This document shows positions 54,759 to 63,999 of a DNA stretch of 64,000 bases, piece by piece. Source of the DNA: Alteromonas aquimaris (lineage in GTDB: Bacteria > Pseudomonadota > Gammaproteobacteria > Enterobacterales > Alteromonadaceae); assembly GCF_026183695.1 (NCBI RefSeq), contig NZ_JAPFRD010000005.1, positions 266,014 through 330,013 on the forward strand, read 5' to 3'. The position numbers and the translations under genes were made by a program. How positions within the stretch are numbered: position 1 is the first letter of the stretch; each line of letters starts with the position of its first letter. The notes below the pieces were generated by a model. The model was not told the origin of the DNA, did not search any database, and saw only the letters and a program-made list of their open reading frames with translations.

Positions 54759-55600
54759 ATACTAATGACTAGATGTTAGAAGCTAATAAAGCGCCAAAGC
54801 CCATTAAAAAAATCTTAGGCTGAACTTGACTGGTCATACCCTGTATCTGCTTCATCAAACCTTGTACCCACCTCGTCATTCCGGCGGCCTTTTAGCCGGA
54901 ATTGGTTTTATTTAGTCGCTAATGGCTCCCTGCTAAAAGCATGCAGGGGTGACCAACAGCATCAAGTCTACGGTCTTTATTTAGAGTCGTGGTTTCTGAC
55001 GTTTTCAATGAAAAAATGCTGACTTTGCAATGTAATAAGAATAGGTAAAGATTAAAAAATTAACCCGTCAGTCAGTTATCTCGATTTTTCCAAGACCGAA
55101 TTTAACATGCGGACTGACTAATACACTGTTATACAACATTAGCGAGTATTTAAAACAGGCATTGAAAGTTTTCTCTACAGGCTATTGATGGACCCTGTAC
55201 TCGGCTTTTTGTCAACTTGTTCTATTTGGTTATTTAAGTATTCGGACATTGGATTTACTCTTTGCTTCACCCTACCATTAATTTTTTATCTGCTTTGTGC
55301 CATTTACTGAAGCTAATCTGTTCGTGACTGGATGGCCGCTGTGTACTGTGAATTAAATTGGTATAGGCTTATTTATCGCCAAATACTACTCCAAAGAAAC
55401 GTCATTTCCGAAGCATCGGGAACCACTTTGACTGTTATCCTATACTCAAAAAAGTGGATTACTAAGTTTTACGACAACATTTGCGGAGGTCCCGGATAAT
55501 GCTTCGCATTTCTGGGATGACGGCATTATTTCTTTGAAAACTTCAACGACCGCTACTCTATTCGGTGAATGACGGCAACTCATTCAAAGCCGCCAAACAC
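54759..55600. other. Intergenic debris between the kinase and nth copy 3
   Basis: 842 nt without a supported gene. It holds an 8-bp hairpin ATTCCGGC/GCCGGAAT (54878-54902) followed by TGGTTTTATTT, a possible terminator. CGTCATTCC at 54875-54883 is matched by inverted GGGATGACG near 55514-55522. No second attC was found after the kinase gene. Confidence 0.45.
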
Positions 55601-55846
55601 TTATTCTGTCTTATCCTTAAACTCACACAAATCTTCAATAATGCATGAGCCACAGCGTGGTTGTCGGGCGATGCAGGTGTAACGTCCGTGCAGAATTAAC
55701 CCGGGATGCACATCGACTTTAAATTCGGTAGGGACTAATTTCAGCAGTTATAGTTGAACTTGCTCGACATTTTTTCCCATGGCTAATTTCGTGCGGTTGC
55801 TCACGCGGAAAATGTGAGTATCCACGGCTATTGTCGGCCAGCCGAA
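55601..55846 (-). pseudogene. nth: Displaced nth 3' end, copy 3 (least decayed)
   Basis: The minus strand reads FGWPTIAVDTHIFRVSNRTK, LAMGKNVEQV, one stop (TAA at 55748-55750), then LVPTEFKVDVHPGLILHGRY, TCIARQPRCGSCIIEDLC and EFKDKTE-stop. It is otherwise collinear with the real Nth C-terminus, with all four Fe-S Cys and the catalytic Asp kept. Homology starts exactly at Phe-Gly-Trp-Pro, with AATTATCC on the other side of the breakpoint. Confidence 0.95.
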
Positions 55847-55982
55847 GGATAATTAAAGTAGATTTTTGTGTGACCTTAGTCCAATCAAGTATAAAACACA
55901 AAAGAAATCAAATTATGCCACGTAAAGCATTGTAGTGGCCTTTATGCGAGGTAATTGTAAAACGTTTGCCGTCCAGACTATC

Positions 55983-56765
55983 TCACTGCAGTCCCGTGTT
56001 TGACGGTAGAGAAAATTTTGAACCGTCTTGGTATTTTTCAAGTGTTTGGTCAATAGCCAATTGAAAGGATTGGACCAGCATAGGATTAATGTCTCTACTC
56101 AAGGCGAAATAATAATGCTTTGGCGGAAAGCGGAAAACAACTTCAAATAAAGAAGGATTTAATCCGGCTGACTTTAACGTTTCACTCCAAGCAACCTCTC
56201 CAAAAACCCATACATCAATCCGTCCAGCAGTTAACATGGCCCCCATACTTGTGGAATCAGGTAACAATACGATATTGTCCGATGGAACTTTTATTTCGTG
56301 AAGTATTTCTTCCCCTACATCACCTCTAACCGCACCGGTGATATAACTTTTTAATTTAGCGGAGTCAGTGATTTTAATTTGACGAGCTTTAAGGGCGATC
56401 ACTACGTCGCTTTCAGAAGCGAATGGGCCTACCCATTGAAATTTATCTTCTCGCTCAGGGGTTCGAATCGTACTGAATAAAACGGTATTGGGTCCTCGTA
56501 AGGCGTTTTTAAAAGCTCTTGCCCAAGGTTGAACCAAAATCTCGTCTCTTTGAACAGGGCTACCCAAGTCTGCCGATGCACTTAACAATACCTCAACGGC
56601 AAACCCTTCCAGTTGACCATTTCGAACATAATTAAACGACGCATTATTTTCAGTTATGTAAGTGAGTTCGTTGAGTTCTAATGAGAAAGCAGCAACATTC
56701 ATTGACGATGTCACTACAATAGCTGCACATTCTAAAAGTAGTAACCTAAAAAACAATGGCTGCAT
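55983..56765 (-). CDS. Periplasmic solute-binding protein, family 3
   Basis: 260 residues with an N-terminal signal (MQPLFFRLLLLECAAIVVTS ... AFS). The SBP_bac_3 pattern is visible: ELTYITENNASFNYVRNGQL, EGFAVEVLLSASADLG, then RAFKNALRGPNTVLFSTIRT and EDKFQWVGPF. Relatives bind amino acids or act as sensor domains. There is no permease or ATPase nearby. It is the only gene between nth copy 3 and the real nth, so it is the cargo of the newest module. Confidence 0.85.
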   Translation of the reverse strand: MQPLFFRLLLLECAAIVVTSSMNVAAFSLELNELTYITENNASFNYVRNGQLEGFAVEVLLSASADLGSPVQRDEILVQPWARAFKNALRGPNTVLFSTIRTPEREDKFQWVGPFASESDVVIALKARQIKITDSAKLKSYITGAVRGDVGEEILHEIKVPSDNIVLLPDSTSMGAMLTAGRIDVWVFGEVAWSETLKSAGLNPSLFEVVFRFPPKHYYFALSRDINPMLVQSFQLAIDQTLEKYQDGSKFSLPSNTGLQ

Positions 56766-56994
56766 CTTACACCTTCCGAAAAAAGAAAACTGATGGTGTC
56801 TAAGCCAGAATATTATTCTGATTTAGGCAAAATATGTGCTGATTTAATGTCACTGAAATAATAACTTTTTAAACTAACTCTTAGCGCCCTCGTCCGTTTT
56901 TTTTCAGTAACTTGGTTTAGAAGTATTTATTCAAGTCTAACATTTTTTATTCAGTTTTCCAGGTGATGGAGCTGTAGAGGGACTCTTAGATTCG

Positions 56995-57627
56995 CTATTC
57001 AGTTTTATCCTTAAACTCACACAAGTCCTCAATAATGCAGGACCCGCAGCGTGGTTTTCGGGCGATGCAGGTGTAACGTCCGTGCAAAATTAACCAGTGA
57101 TGCACATCGACTTTAAATTCGGCTGGGACTACTTTTAACAGTTTTTGTTCAACCTGATCAACGTTTTTTCCCATGGCCAGCTTAGTGCGGTTAGATACAC
57201 GAAAAATATGCGTATCTACAGCAATGGTCGGCCAGCCGAAAGCTGTATTTAAAACCACATTTGCGGTTTTACGCCCGACACCAGGCAGGGCTTCCAATGC
57301 TTCTCTTGATTCGGGAACTTCTCCATTGTGTTTATCCATCAGAATTTGACACATCTTGTACACGTTTTGCGCCTTGGAATTATAAAGGCCAATCGTTTTA
57401 ATGTAACCTCGCAAACCTTCCAGGCCTAAATCCACAATCGCTTGTGGTGTATTGGCGACTGGAAAGAGTCTATCAGTGGCCTTATTCACGCCCACATCAG
57501 TAGCCTGGGCTGAAAGTGTCACCGCTACCAAAAGTTCAAACGGGCTGGAAAAGTTTAATTCTGTAGTGGGGTGGGGGTTAGCATCGCGTAATCGCGTTAA
57601 TATTTCTTTTCGTTTGGAATTATTCAT
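56995..57627 (-). CDS. nth: Endonuclease III (DNA glycosylase/AP lyase)
   Basis: 210 residues, full length. It removes oxidised pyrimidines and nicks abasic sites in base-excision repair. The HhH motif LPGVGRKTANVVLN holds the catalytic Lys (about 120), and VDTHIFRVSNR holds the catalytic Asp (about 138). The [4Fe-4S] loop is C-x6-C-x2-C-x5-C (CIARKPRCGSC, then EDLC). It is the last gene of the rnf cluster (17 nt after rnfE), as in E. coli. Its final 82 codons, from FGWP on, are the segment repeated three times downstream. Confidence 0.97.
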   Translation of the reverse strand: MNNSKRKEILTRLRDANPHPTTELNFSSPFELLVAVTLSAQATDVGVNKATDRLFPVANTPQAIVDLGLEGLRGYIKTIGLYNSKAQNVYKMCQILMDKHNGEVPESREALEALPGVGRKTANVVLNTAFGWPTIAVDTHIFRVSNRTKLAMGKNVDQVEQKLLKVVPAEFKVDVHHWLILHGRYTCIARKPRCGSCIIEDLCEFKDKTE

Positions 57628-57644
57628 ATTGGATCGAATATCGT

Positions 57645-58337
57645 TTAAATTTCAGTGGTTACTCTGGCCCGGGTAATTGTCTTTTCGGTTTGAGGCTTAC
57701 GCGCGGCTAGATGAGCGTCCACTGCGTTTTTGCAGGCAATGAGTAGCCCCATCCCTAAAAACGCTCCGGGCGGTAAAATAGCAAGCAGGAAGGGAGAGTC
57801 AGTGGCAAATAAGGTGACTTGCCAGTTATTGGCGACTTCACCGAACAACCGATCGGCCCCGGTAAACAGTGTGCCGTTCCCTAGCACCTCTCTAAAGCCT
57901 CCTAGTACCACTAATACAACGGTAAACCCCGTACCCATCACAAGGCCATCATAGGCCGCAGGCAAAATTGAATTCTTAGAGGCAAAGGCTTCTGCGCGAC
58001 CTATGATGGCACAGTTAGTCACAATTAAGGGAATAAAAATACCGAGCGTTAAATACAGTTCATAAGTGAAGGCGTTCATCAGCAGTTGTACAATGGTGAC
58101 AAATGAAGCGATGATCATCACGAAGATGGGGATACGAATTTCGTTTCTTACCACATTTCGAATGAGTGATACGGTAATGTTTGACCCCATTAATACCAAC
58201 ATGGTCGCAAGGCCCAGCCCCAAACCATTTATAAAGGTCGCGGTAACCGCCAGTAATGGGCATAGACCCAGTAACTGAACCAGTGCTGGGTTATTTTTCC
58301 ACAAACCTTGCAAGGTGAGATCCTGATAACTAGGCAT
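57645..58337 (-). CDS. rnfE: Rnf electron-transport complex subunit E
   Basis: 230 residues, mostly transmembrane helices; homologous to NqrD/RnfA-type subunits. Conserved stretches: [20 protein letters not shown] near the start, [20 protein letters not shown] (about 104-123) with the Cys that binds iron with RnfA, and [20 protein letters not shown]. It belongs to the ion-translocating ferredoxin:NAD oxidoreductase. It lies 5 nt after rnfG. Confidence 0.96.
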   Translation of the reverse strand: MPSYQDLTLQGLWKNNPALVQLLGLCPLLAVTATFINGLGLGLATMLVLMGSNITVSLIRNVVRNEIRIPIFVMIIASFVTIVQLLMNAFTYELYLTLGIFIPLIVTNCAIIGRAEAFASKNSILPAAYDGLVMGTGFTVVLVVLGGFREVLGNGTLFTGADRLFGEVANNWQVTLFATDSPFLLAILPPGAFLGMGLLIACKNAVDAHLAARKPQTEKTITRARVTTEI

Positions 58338-58342
58338 GGGAA

Positions 58343-58978
58343 TTACTCAACCTCCACTTTGCAATCGTTAGGTTGCTCAAACAGCACGTGTTGATTATTT
58401 TGTACGAATATCAACGTATTTTTAACAGCGTTGACGACCGCGCGGGGAGTGATGGTAGCCCCCGTAAATTGATCAAAACGGCCGCCGTCTTTTTTAACTG
58501 CCCAGTTCAGAGGGAGAGGGTCAGAAAGCGATTTACCATTAAAAGTTAGAATCCAGTCACTGATGGCAAGCTCAATTTTATCGCCGAGCCCAGGCGTTTC
58601 TTTATGCTCGACGGTTCTGACGCCCAATACATTCAGATTAACATCAATGCCCACCACAAGATGAATATTGCCACTGTATCCATCGGGTGCGGTAGTCTCG
58701 ATTGCAAGCGCACTGGGTTGGTCACCAAGCCGAGCGCGGTAAATAATATGAGGTTCATTAGAGCCCAGATTATCAGCCTGTACCAAGGTGCAATCGTTGT
58801 AAAAGGAATTGTCGTAATACTGTTCTGGCACAACTTCTGTCAATACACTCAGAAGGCGTTTTTTTTGTTGCTCTGAAATACGCGAAGCGGTGGTGGCAAA
58901 AGTAATGCTAATTAATGCTGTGGTGACAATGGCAAACAACGCTAACATGCCGCCATTTTTATAAAGCGTGGAAAACAT
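58343..58978 (-). CDS. rnfG: Rnf complex subunit G, covalent FMN protein
   Basis: 211 residues. It starts at ATG 58978 ([20 protein letters not shown]), which shares an A with the rnfD stop (TAATG), suggesting translational coupling. One N-terminal membrane helix anchors a periplasmic FMN-binding domain. The flavin-attachment motif is [11 protein letters not shown] (about residues 177-187), with Thr for phosphoester-linked [16 protein letters not shown] and [12 protein letters not shown] are further family motifs. Confidence 0.95.
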   Translation of the reverse strand: MFSTLYKNGGMLALFAIVTTALISITFATTASRISEQQKKRLLSVLTEVVPEQYYDNSFYNDCTLVQADNLGSNEPHIIYRARLGDQPSALAIETTAPDGYSGNIHLVVGIDVNLNVLGVRTVEHKETPGLGDKIELAISDWILTFNGKSLSDPLPLNWAVKKDGGRFDQFTGATITPRAVVNAVKNTLIFVQNNQHVLFEQPNDCKVEVE

Positions 58979-60063
58979 TATCGTGGGTTCCTCGCTTTTT
59001 TTGCCATATGACCATAAGTGCGTGGACGGGTATAGTAATCGATAAGGGGAACAGCCATATTCATAATGATAACCGCAAAGGCTACGGCATCCGGATAACC
59101 CCCAAATGTGCGAATAATGATCACCCACATCCCGATGAATGCGCCGAACACTATCCTGCCTTTGTCGGTTGTAGAGGCCGTCACAGGATCCGTGGCGATA
59201 AAAAATGCACCAAATATCAAGCTGCCATTAAGTATGTGAAATAACGGCGAGGCAAATGAATCGGAATCTGCGAGGAAAAAAATCAGTGACAATATGGCGG
59301 CAGAAGCCAACGTGGCAGTGGGTATATGCCAATTAATTACCTTTGTTTTCACAAGAACAAGGCCGCCGGCTAAGTACGCTAAACTGACCCATGCCCAGCC
59401 CGCTCCGGCGCTTGTTGCTATATTGCTCGAAAAAATAGGCTGATTAAGCGCTTCAGGATAGGTTAAATTCTGTGATAATGCGGTCTTTACTGTATCTAAT
59501 GGGGTCGCCATGGTGACGCCGTCCACCGCCACCCTTAATTGATCCATACTATGCCCAGAGACGGTGAAGTCTGACATGATGATGGATAATGTGTCCCAAA
59601 AATCTGGTTGGATGCTGGTTAATGAAGAAGGCGGCAGCCAAAGTGTCATGGCTGCAGGAAATGAGATAAGTAACATGACATAGCCTGCCATAGCAGGGTT
59701 AAACAGGTTGAAACCTAATCCACCATATAGCTGCTTTACGATAGCAATGGCGAAGAAAGTGCCTACTACCGTCATCCACCATGGCAAAAGTGGGGGAATA
59801 CTTACGGCTAAAAGCAGCGCAGTAAGAATTGCACTAAAGTCGTTTAACGCAAACGTTACCCGTTTACCGCGCATGTACACAATCATTGCTTCGGTCACAA
59901 TGGCCGTCAGTACGGCTATCATTGCTTGAATCAATACACCAAATCCAAACAAAATCACTTGTGCAATTATACCAGGGACCATTGCCAGTATGACTAAGCG
60001 CATCACTTGACTTGTGTCGCGTTTGACCCGCTGATGAGGAGAGCTGGACAGGGTTAACTTCAT
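58978..60063 (-). CDS. rnfD: Rnf complex subunit D
   Basis: 361 residues, multi-helix membrane subunit homologous to NqrB. Covalent-FMN region [17 protein letters not shown] (about 180-196), with Thr as the likely flavin-linked residue. [18 protein letters not shown] and [17 protein letters not shown] are characteristic. It is linked to rnfC by direct adjacency (the stop of rnfC abuts its start) and overlaps rnfG. Confidence 0.96.
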   Translation of the reverse strand: MKLTLSSSPHQRVKRDTSQVMRLVILAMVPGIIAQVILFGFGVLIQAMIAVLTAIVTEAMIVYMRGKRVTFALNDFSAILTALLLAVSIPPLLPWWMTVVGTFFAIAIVKQLYGGLGFNLFNPAMAGYVMLLISFPAAMTLWLPPSSLTSIQPDFWDTLSIIMSDFTVSGHSMDQLRVAVDGVTMATPLDTVKTALSQNLTYPEALNQPIFSSNIATSAGAGWAWVSLAYLAGGLVLVKTKVINWHIPTATLASAAILSLIFFLADSDSFASPLFHILNGSLIFGAFFIATDPVTASTTDKGRIVFGAFIGMWVIIIRTFGGYPDAVAFAVIIMNMAVPLIDYYTRPRTYGHMAKKARNPR

Positions 60064-62424
60064 CTATTCTGTCTCACTATTATTTTTTTGTGCTATTTTT
60101 TTCGCTTTCGCTTTGGCAACTGCTGCAGCGATACGTTTACGCTTTTCGTCGTCTTCACTCAAACTGGCTTGCTCACTATCTGAAGATGGCTCATTAGCGC
60201 TAAATGATGTGTCAGCAGGTAATGAGGCTTCTTCACTATGCTTATCTTCGTTGATTTGGACCACTGCAGCTGCAGTTCTGACTGTACGTTCATCTTCTGC
60301 TGAGTCATTGCCATTGTCACTAGCGTCAGCCTGAGCAGCTTCTTTCTTCACTTTGGCGCGTGCAACGGCCGCAGCGATTTTGGCTTTACGTTCATCTTCT
60401 GCTGAGATATTGCCAGTGTCACTAGCGTCAGTCTGCGCAGCTTCTTTCTTCGCTTTAGCGCGTGCAACGGCCGCAGCGATTTTGGCTTTACGTTCATCTT
60501 CTGCTGAGTCATTGCCAGTGTCACTAGCGTCAGCCTGAGCAGCTTCTTTCTTCGCTTTGGCGCGTGCAACGGCCGCAGCGATTTTGGCTTTACGTTCATC
60601 TTCTGCTGACTCATTGCCAGTGTCACTAGCGTCAGCCTGAGCAGCTTCTTTCTTCGCTTTAGCGCGTGCAACGGCCGCAGCGATTTTGGCTTTACGTTCA
60701 TCTTCTGCTGAGACATTGTCAGTGTCACTAGCGTCAGTCAGAGCAGCTTCTTTCTTTGCTTTGGCCCTGGCGATTGCCGCTGCTACTTGCGTCTTTTTAT
60801 TGATCTCGGCTGACGTCGCTGAATCTGAGGGCGTCGACTGTTGCGCTGCCTTTTTGGCTTTCGCTCGTGCTAAGGCCGCTGCCACTTTGTCCTTAGCTGC
60901 GTTGGACTCTACTGGCTCGGAAGTTTTTTGGTTTGCCGCCGCTTCTCTCGCTGCTTTGGCTTTTTGATGCCGTTCTTCTCGCTCTTGCTTTTCTCTAATC
61001 AACCGCGCATTACGTGCTTCAAATCTTTCTTTGGCTTTTTCTGCACGACTTTTCTCTTCTTTTTCGAGCCGGATTTCAGCTTTTGCCTGACGATAATAGT
61101 GTACCAACGGAATTTCACTAGGACACACATACGCGCATGCGCCACACTCAATACAGTCGAACAGGTTGTAAGACTGTGCTTTGTCGAGCTCCTTGGCTTT
61201 TGCGTGCCAGAAAATCTGTTGCGGTAATAACGAAGCAGGGCAGGCGTCGGCACAAGCACCACAGCGAATGCAAGCTCTTTCCTGTTCACCAAAGTTCACT
61301 TCGCCCTTAGCAGGAGCAAGCAAGCAATTCGATATCTTAACAATGGGCACCGCCATACTGCTGAGGGTAAACCCCATCATCGGCCCTCCCATGACAATCT
61401 GCGGCGCCGACTGTTCTTTTACCTGATAATCTGCATTCGCCAGCAAGTGTTTAACGGGCGTCCCTAACCTGGCCCAATAATTACCCGGTTGTTTCACCGC
61501 TCTTCCTGAAACTGTGACAACTCGCTCAATAAGGGGTTTGCCTTCATAGATAGCGCTGGCTACGGCAAAACAGGTGCCTACATTAAACATCAGTACACCT
61601 ATATCAGCGGGTAAACCATGTCGGGGCACCTCGCGCTGGGTTAGCATTTGAATGAGCTGCTTTTCGCCACCAGCGGGGTACTTGGTCTCTACCGCTACAA
61701 CCAGATAACCAGGTTTATCCTGACAGGCTATCTGCATCGCTTTGATAGCTTCCGGTTTATTATCTTCTATGGCAATGACCACGGCCATGGGCGTGATTAA
61801 ATGCTGAAGAACATCAATGCCTTGGCGAATTTGCCAAGCATGTTCCTGCATTAACCTGTCGTCGGAGGTGATATAAGGTTCACATTCCGCACCATTAATG
61901 ATGAGGAATTCAATTTTTTTGTTATTACCAGTTTTGATATGCGTAGGAAATCCAGCCCCCCCCATTCCCGCGATACCTGCATCACAGATTGCCTCCACCA
62001 CCGTTTGCTGAGGCAACGATTGAAAGTGGGGGAGGGGAGTGAGTGTGGTCCACTCATCCTGTCCATCAGGTTCAATAATGATACAGGGTTCGCTTAGGCC
62101 GCTGGGATGCGCTACAACGTGGGGGGTTATTCGCTTAACGGTTCCTGATGTGGAGGCATGGACAGGTACCGCGAAGGGGTGGCTGCTTTTTGTTAACGCC
62201 TGCCCTTTTTTAACATAGTCACCTTCCGCCACGCAAATGCTACCTTCTGTACCGATATGCTGGCGCAGAGGCAGAATAATCGTTTCGGGTAAGGGCAGGG
62301 TTTGGATCTTAGTGGTGTTAGATAACGATTTTTCATCTGGCGGGTGAACGCCTCCCGTAAAGGAGTGACATCGCCCCTCTTTTAGCTCTGCAATGATTTC
62401 GTCAGTACTTCGTATCATTGTCAT
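60064..62424 (-). CDS. rnfC: Rnf complex subunit C with long repeat tail
   Basis: About 786 residues from ATG 62424, which overlaps the rnfB stop (TGATG). The N-terminal 450 residues form the NADH/FMN module (GMGGAGFPTHIKT; NGAECEPYITSDDRLMQEH), followed by two [4Fe-4S] sites (CIRCGACADACP, CIECGACAYVCP). The tail from about residue 455 is Lys/Ala/Glu-rich coiled helix. It contains about five tandem 32-residue units (AEDERKAKIAAAVARAKAKK plus a short linker). Such tails are common in gammaproteobacterial RnfC and vary in length. Confidence 0.95.
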   Translation of the reverse strand: MTMIRSTDEIIAELKEGRCHSFTGGVHPPDEKSLSNTTKIQTLPLPETIILPLRQHIGTEGSICVAEGDYVKKGQALTKSSHPFAVPVHASTSGTVKRITPHVVAHPSGLSEPCIIIEPDGQDEWTTLTPLPHFQSLPQQTVVEAICDAGIAGMGGAGFPTHIKTGNNKKIEFLIINGAECEPYITSDDRLMQEHAWQIRQGIDVLQHLITPMAVVIAIEDNKPEAIKAMQIACQDKPGYLVVAVETKYPAGGEKQLIQMLTQREVPRHGLPADIGVLMFNVGTCFAVASAIYEGKPLIERVVTVSGRAVKQPGNYWARLGTPVKHLLANADYQVKEQSAPQIVMGGPMMGFTLSSMAVPIVKISNCLLAPAKGEVNFGEQERACIRCGACADACPASLLPQQIFWHAKAKELDKAQSYNLFDCIECGACAYVCPSEIPLVHYYRQAKAEIRLEKEEKSRAEKAKERFEARNARLIREKQEREERHQKAKAAREAAANQKTSEPVESNAAKDKVAAALARAKAKKAAQQSTPSDSATSAEINKKTQVAAAIARAKAKKEAALTDASDTDNVSAEDERKAKIAAAVARAKAKKEAAQADASDTGNESAEDERKAKIAAAVARAKAKKEAAQADASDTGNDSAEDERKAKIAAAVARAKAKKEAAQTDASDTGNISAEDERKAKIAAAVARAKVKKEAAQADASDNGNDSAEDERTVRTAAAVVQINEDKHSEEASLPADTSFSANEPSSDSEQASLSEDDEKRKRIAAAVAKAKAKKIAQKNNSETE
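60290..60760 (-). repeat. Tandem 96-bp repeats in rnfC
   Basis: About five units of 96 bp, the inner ones almost identical at DNA level, encoding the 32-residue Ala/Lys-rich repeat. The outer units are more diverged, as expected from slippage or unequal crossover. Confidence 0.93.
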
Positions 62425-62996
62425 CACGACACCATTTTAATCGGAATATCTCCTTTCGGAGATTGTTTAAAATTCCACTTCCACGAATTTGTGGTGGGCT
62501 TGACGGGAATCATATCAATACAGTCTACCGGACAGGGTTCAACACACAGATCGCACCCCGTGCATTCGTCTGTAATGACGGTATGCATTTGCTTGGAGGC
62601 ACCCAAGATCGCATCTACCGGGCAGGCTTGTATGCATTTAGTACAACCGATACATTCGTCTTCGCGTATGAAGGCCACTTTTTTTACTTCGTCTTTTTGC
62701 GCATCGGTATGTAGTGGTTTAGGTTCTACACCCATTAAGTCAGCGAGCTTTTTCATGGTAGCCTCGCCACCAGGAGGGCATTTGTTCACATCGTCGCCGT
62801 TAGCGATGGCTTCTGCATAGGGACGGCAACCAGGATAACCACACTGCCCACATTGCGTTTGCGGCAATAATTCGTCTAACTGCTGTACCAGCGGATCGCT
62901 TTGTACTTTAAAGCGAATACTGGCATAACCTAAAATCAAGCCAAATATAAGGGCGAGTGCGCCAATGGCGATTAACGCAATATAAACCGACATCAA
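62424..62996 (-). CDS. rnfB: Rnf complex subunit B, ferredoxin-like
   Basis: 190 residues. One N-terminal membrane helix ([20 protein letters not shown]). A [4Fe-4S] domain has [16 protein letters not shown] (about 49-64). Two further [4Fe-4S] ferredoxin motifs are [14 protein letters not shown] and [14 protein letters not shown]. It accepts electrons for the complex. It overlaps rnfA by 4 nt and rnfC by about 1-3 nt. Confidence 0.97.
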   Translation of the reverse strand: MMSVYIALIAIGALALIFGLILGYASIRFKVQSDPLVQQLDELLPQTQCGQCGYPGCRPYAEAIANGDDVNKCPPGGEATMKKLADLMGVEPKPLHTDAQKDEVKKVAFIREDECIGCTKCIQACPVDAILGASKQMHTVITDECTGCDLCVEPCPVDCIDMIPVKPTTNSWKWNFKQSPKGDIPIKMVS

Positions 62997-63574
62997 AATT
63001 TCACCAATCCACTAAATCCCATAAAGGCCATAGACATGAGTCCTGCCGTAATCATCGCTATAGATGCCCCTTTAAATGGCAATGGTACGTCAGCAGCAGC
63101 TAAACGTTCACGCATCGCCGCAAATAAAATAAGCACCAGTGAAAAACCTAGGGCTGCACCTAACCCATAAATGAGACTTTCTATCAGGTTATGTTGTTCC
63201 GTTAAATTCAGCAACGCCACGCCAAGCACAGCACAGTTTGTGGTGATGAGTGGCAGAAAAATACCGAGCAGGCGATACAGAGTAGGGCTGGTTTTGTGAA
63301 CCACCATTTCGGTAAATTGAACTACAACAGCGATAACCAAAATAAATGCAAGGGTGCGAAGATAGCTTATTCCCAACGGGCCAAGTAAATAAGTTTCAAC
63401 AAGATAACTGCTGACGGAAGCCAGGGTGAGAACAAACGTGGTTGCCATGGACATGCCGATAGCAGTCTCCAGTTTTCCAGACACACCCATAAAAGGGCAT
63501 AAGCCAAGAAACTTTACCAACACGAAGTTGTTAACCAATACTGTGCCCACGAGTAGCAGTAAAAAATCTGACAT
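62993..63574 (-). CDS. rnfA: Rnf complex subunit A
   Basis: 193 residues from ATG 63574 ([20 protein letters not shown]), the usual N-terminus; a longer frame upstream is not used. Six-helix membrane protein with [20 protein letters not shown] and [19 protein letters not shown], whose Cys residues bind iron at the interface with RnfE. First gene of rnfABCDGE-nth. The promoter should lie in 63575-63818, but no consensus could be fixed. Confidence 0.97.
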   Translation of the reverse strand: MSDFLLLLVGTVLVNNFVLVKFLGLCPFMGVSGKLETAIGMSMATTFVLTLASVSSYLVETYLLGPLGISYLRTLAFILVIAVVVQFTEMVVHKTSPTLYRLLGIFLPLITTNCAVLGVALLNLTEQHNLIESLIYGLGAALGFSLVLILFAAMRERLAAADVPLPFKGASIAMITAGLMSMAFMGFSGLVKF

Positions 63575-63818
63575 GTATTTCAATGAACCTGGTGCGTTAT
63601 AACCCACATAAGAGCGTGAATGCAGTCACTAAAAATAGAGTGCAATAGCAGCATTCAAACTTATCGACATAGTAAGAAAGTAAAATGCAATATTTAATGC
63701 CGCGCATTATCGCTTTTTATGAAAAAATTAACAACTTACTGGGTACAAGCAGATCATGAACGAATGGTTAATTTTAAAGATATGATAAAGGGAAAAGATG
63801 AATCTAGTTGGAAGCGGT

Positions 63819-63895
63819 TGGCTCCCCCTCCCCGACTCGAACGGGGGACCTGCGGATTAACAGTCCGTCGCTCTAACCAACTGAGCTAAGGGGGA
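63819..63895 (-). tRNA. tRNA-Asn (GTT)
   Basis: 77 nt including an encoded CCA. Acceptor arms TCCCCCT/AGGGGGA pair, the D loop has AGCTCAGTTGGTTAGAGC, the anticodon loop CTGTTAA gives anticodon GTT, and the T arm contains GTTCGAGTC. First of two identical copies. Confidence 0.98.
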
Positions 63896-63922
63896 ATCGA
63901 CCATTTTAGTACGCTGAAAAGT

Positions 63923-63999
63923 TGGCTCCCCCTCCCCGACTCGAACGGGGGACCTGCGGATTAACAGTCCGTCGCTCTAACCAACTGAGCTAAGGGGGA
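63923..63999 (-). tRNA. tRNA-Asn (GTT), second copy
   Basis: Identical in sequence to the copy at 63819-63895 and separated from it by a 27-nt spacer. Probably cotranscribed; further copies may lie beyond the window edge. Confidence 0.98.

Noticed and set aside
48150..55846. Reading the nth fragments as functional paralogues
   Set aside because: Each lacks the N-terminal HhH half with the catalytic Lys and carries stops or frameshifts.
60348..60728. 126-codon repetitive minus-strand frame inside rnfC
   Set aside because: It arises from reading the 96-bp rnfC repeats in another frame; rnfC is well supported.
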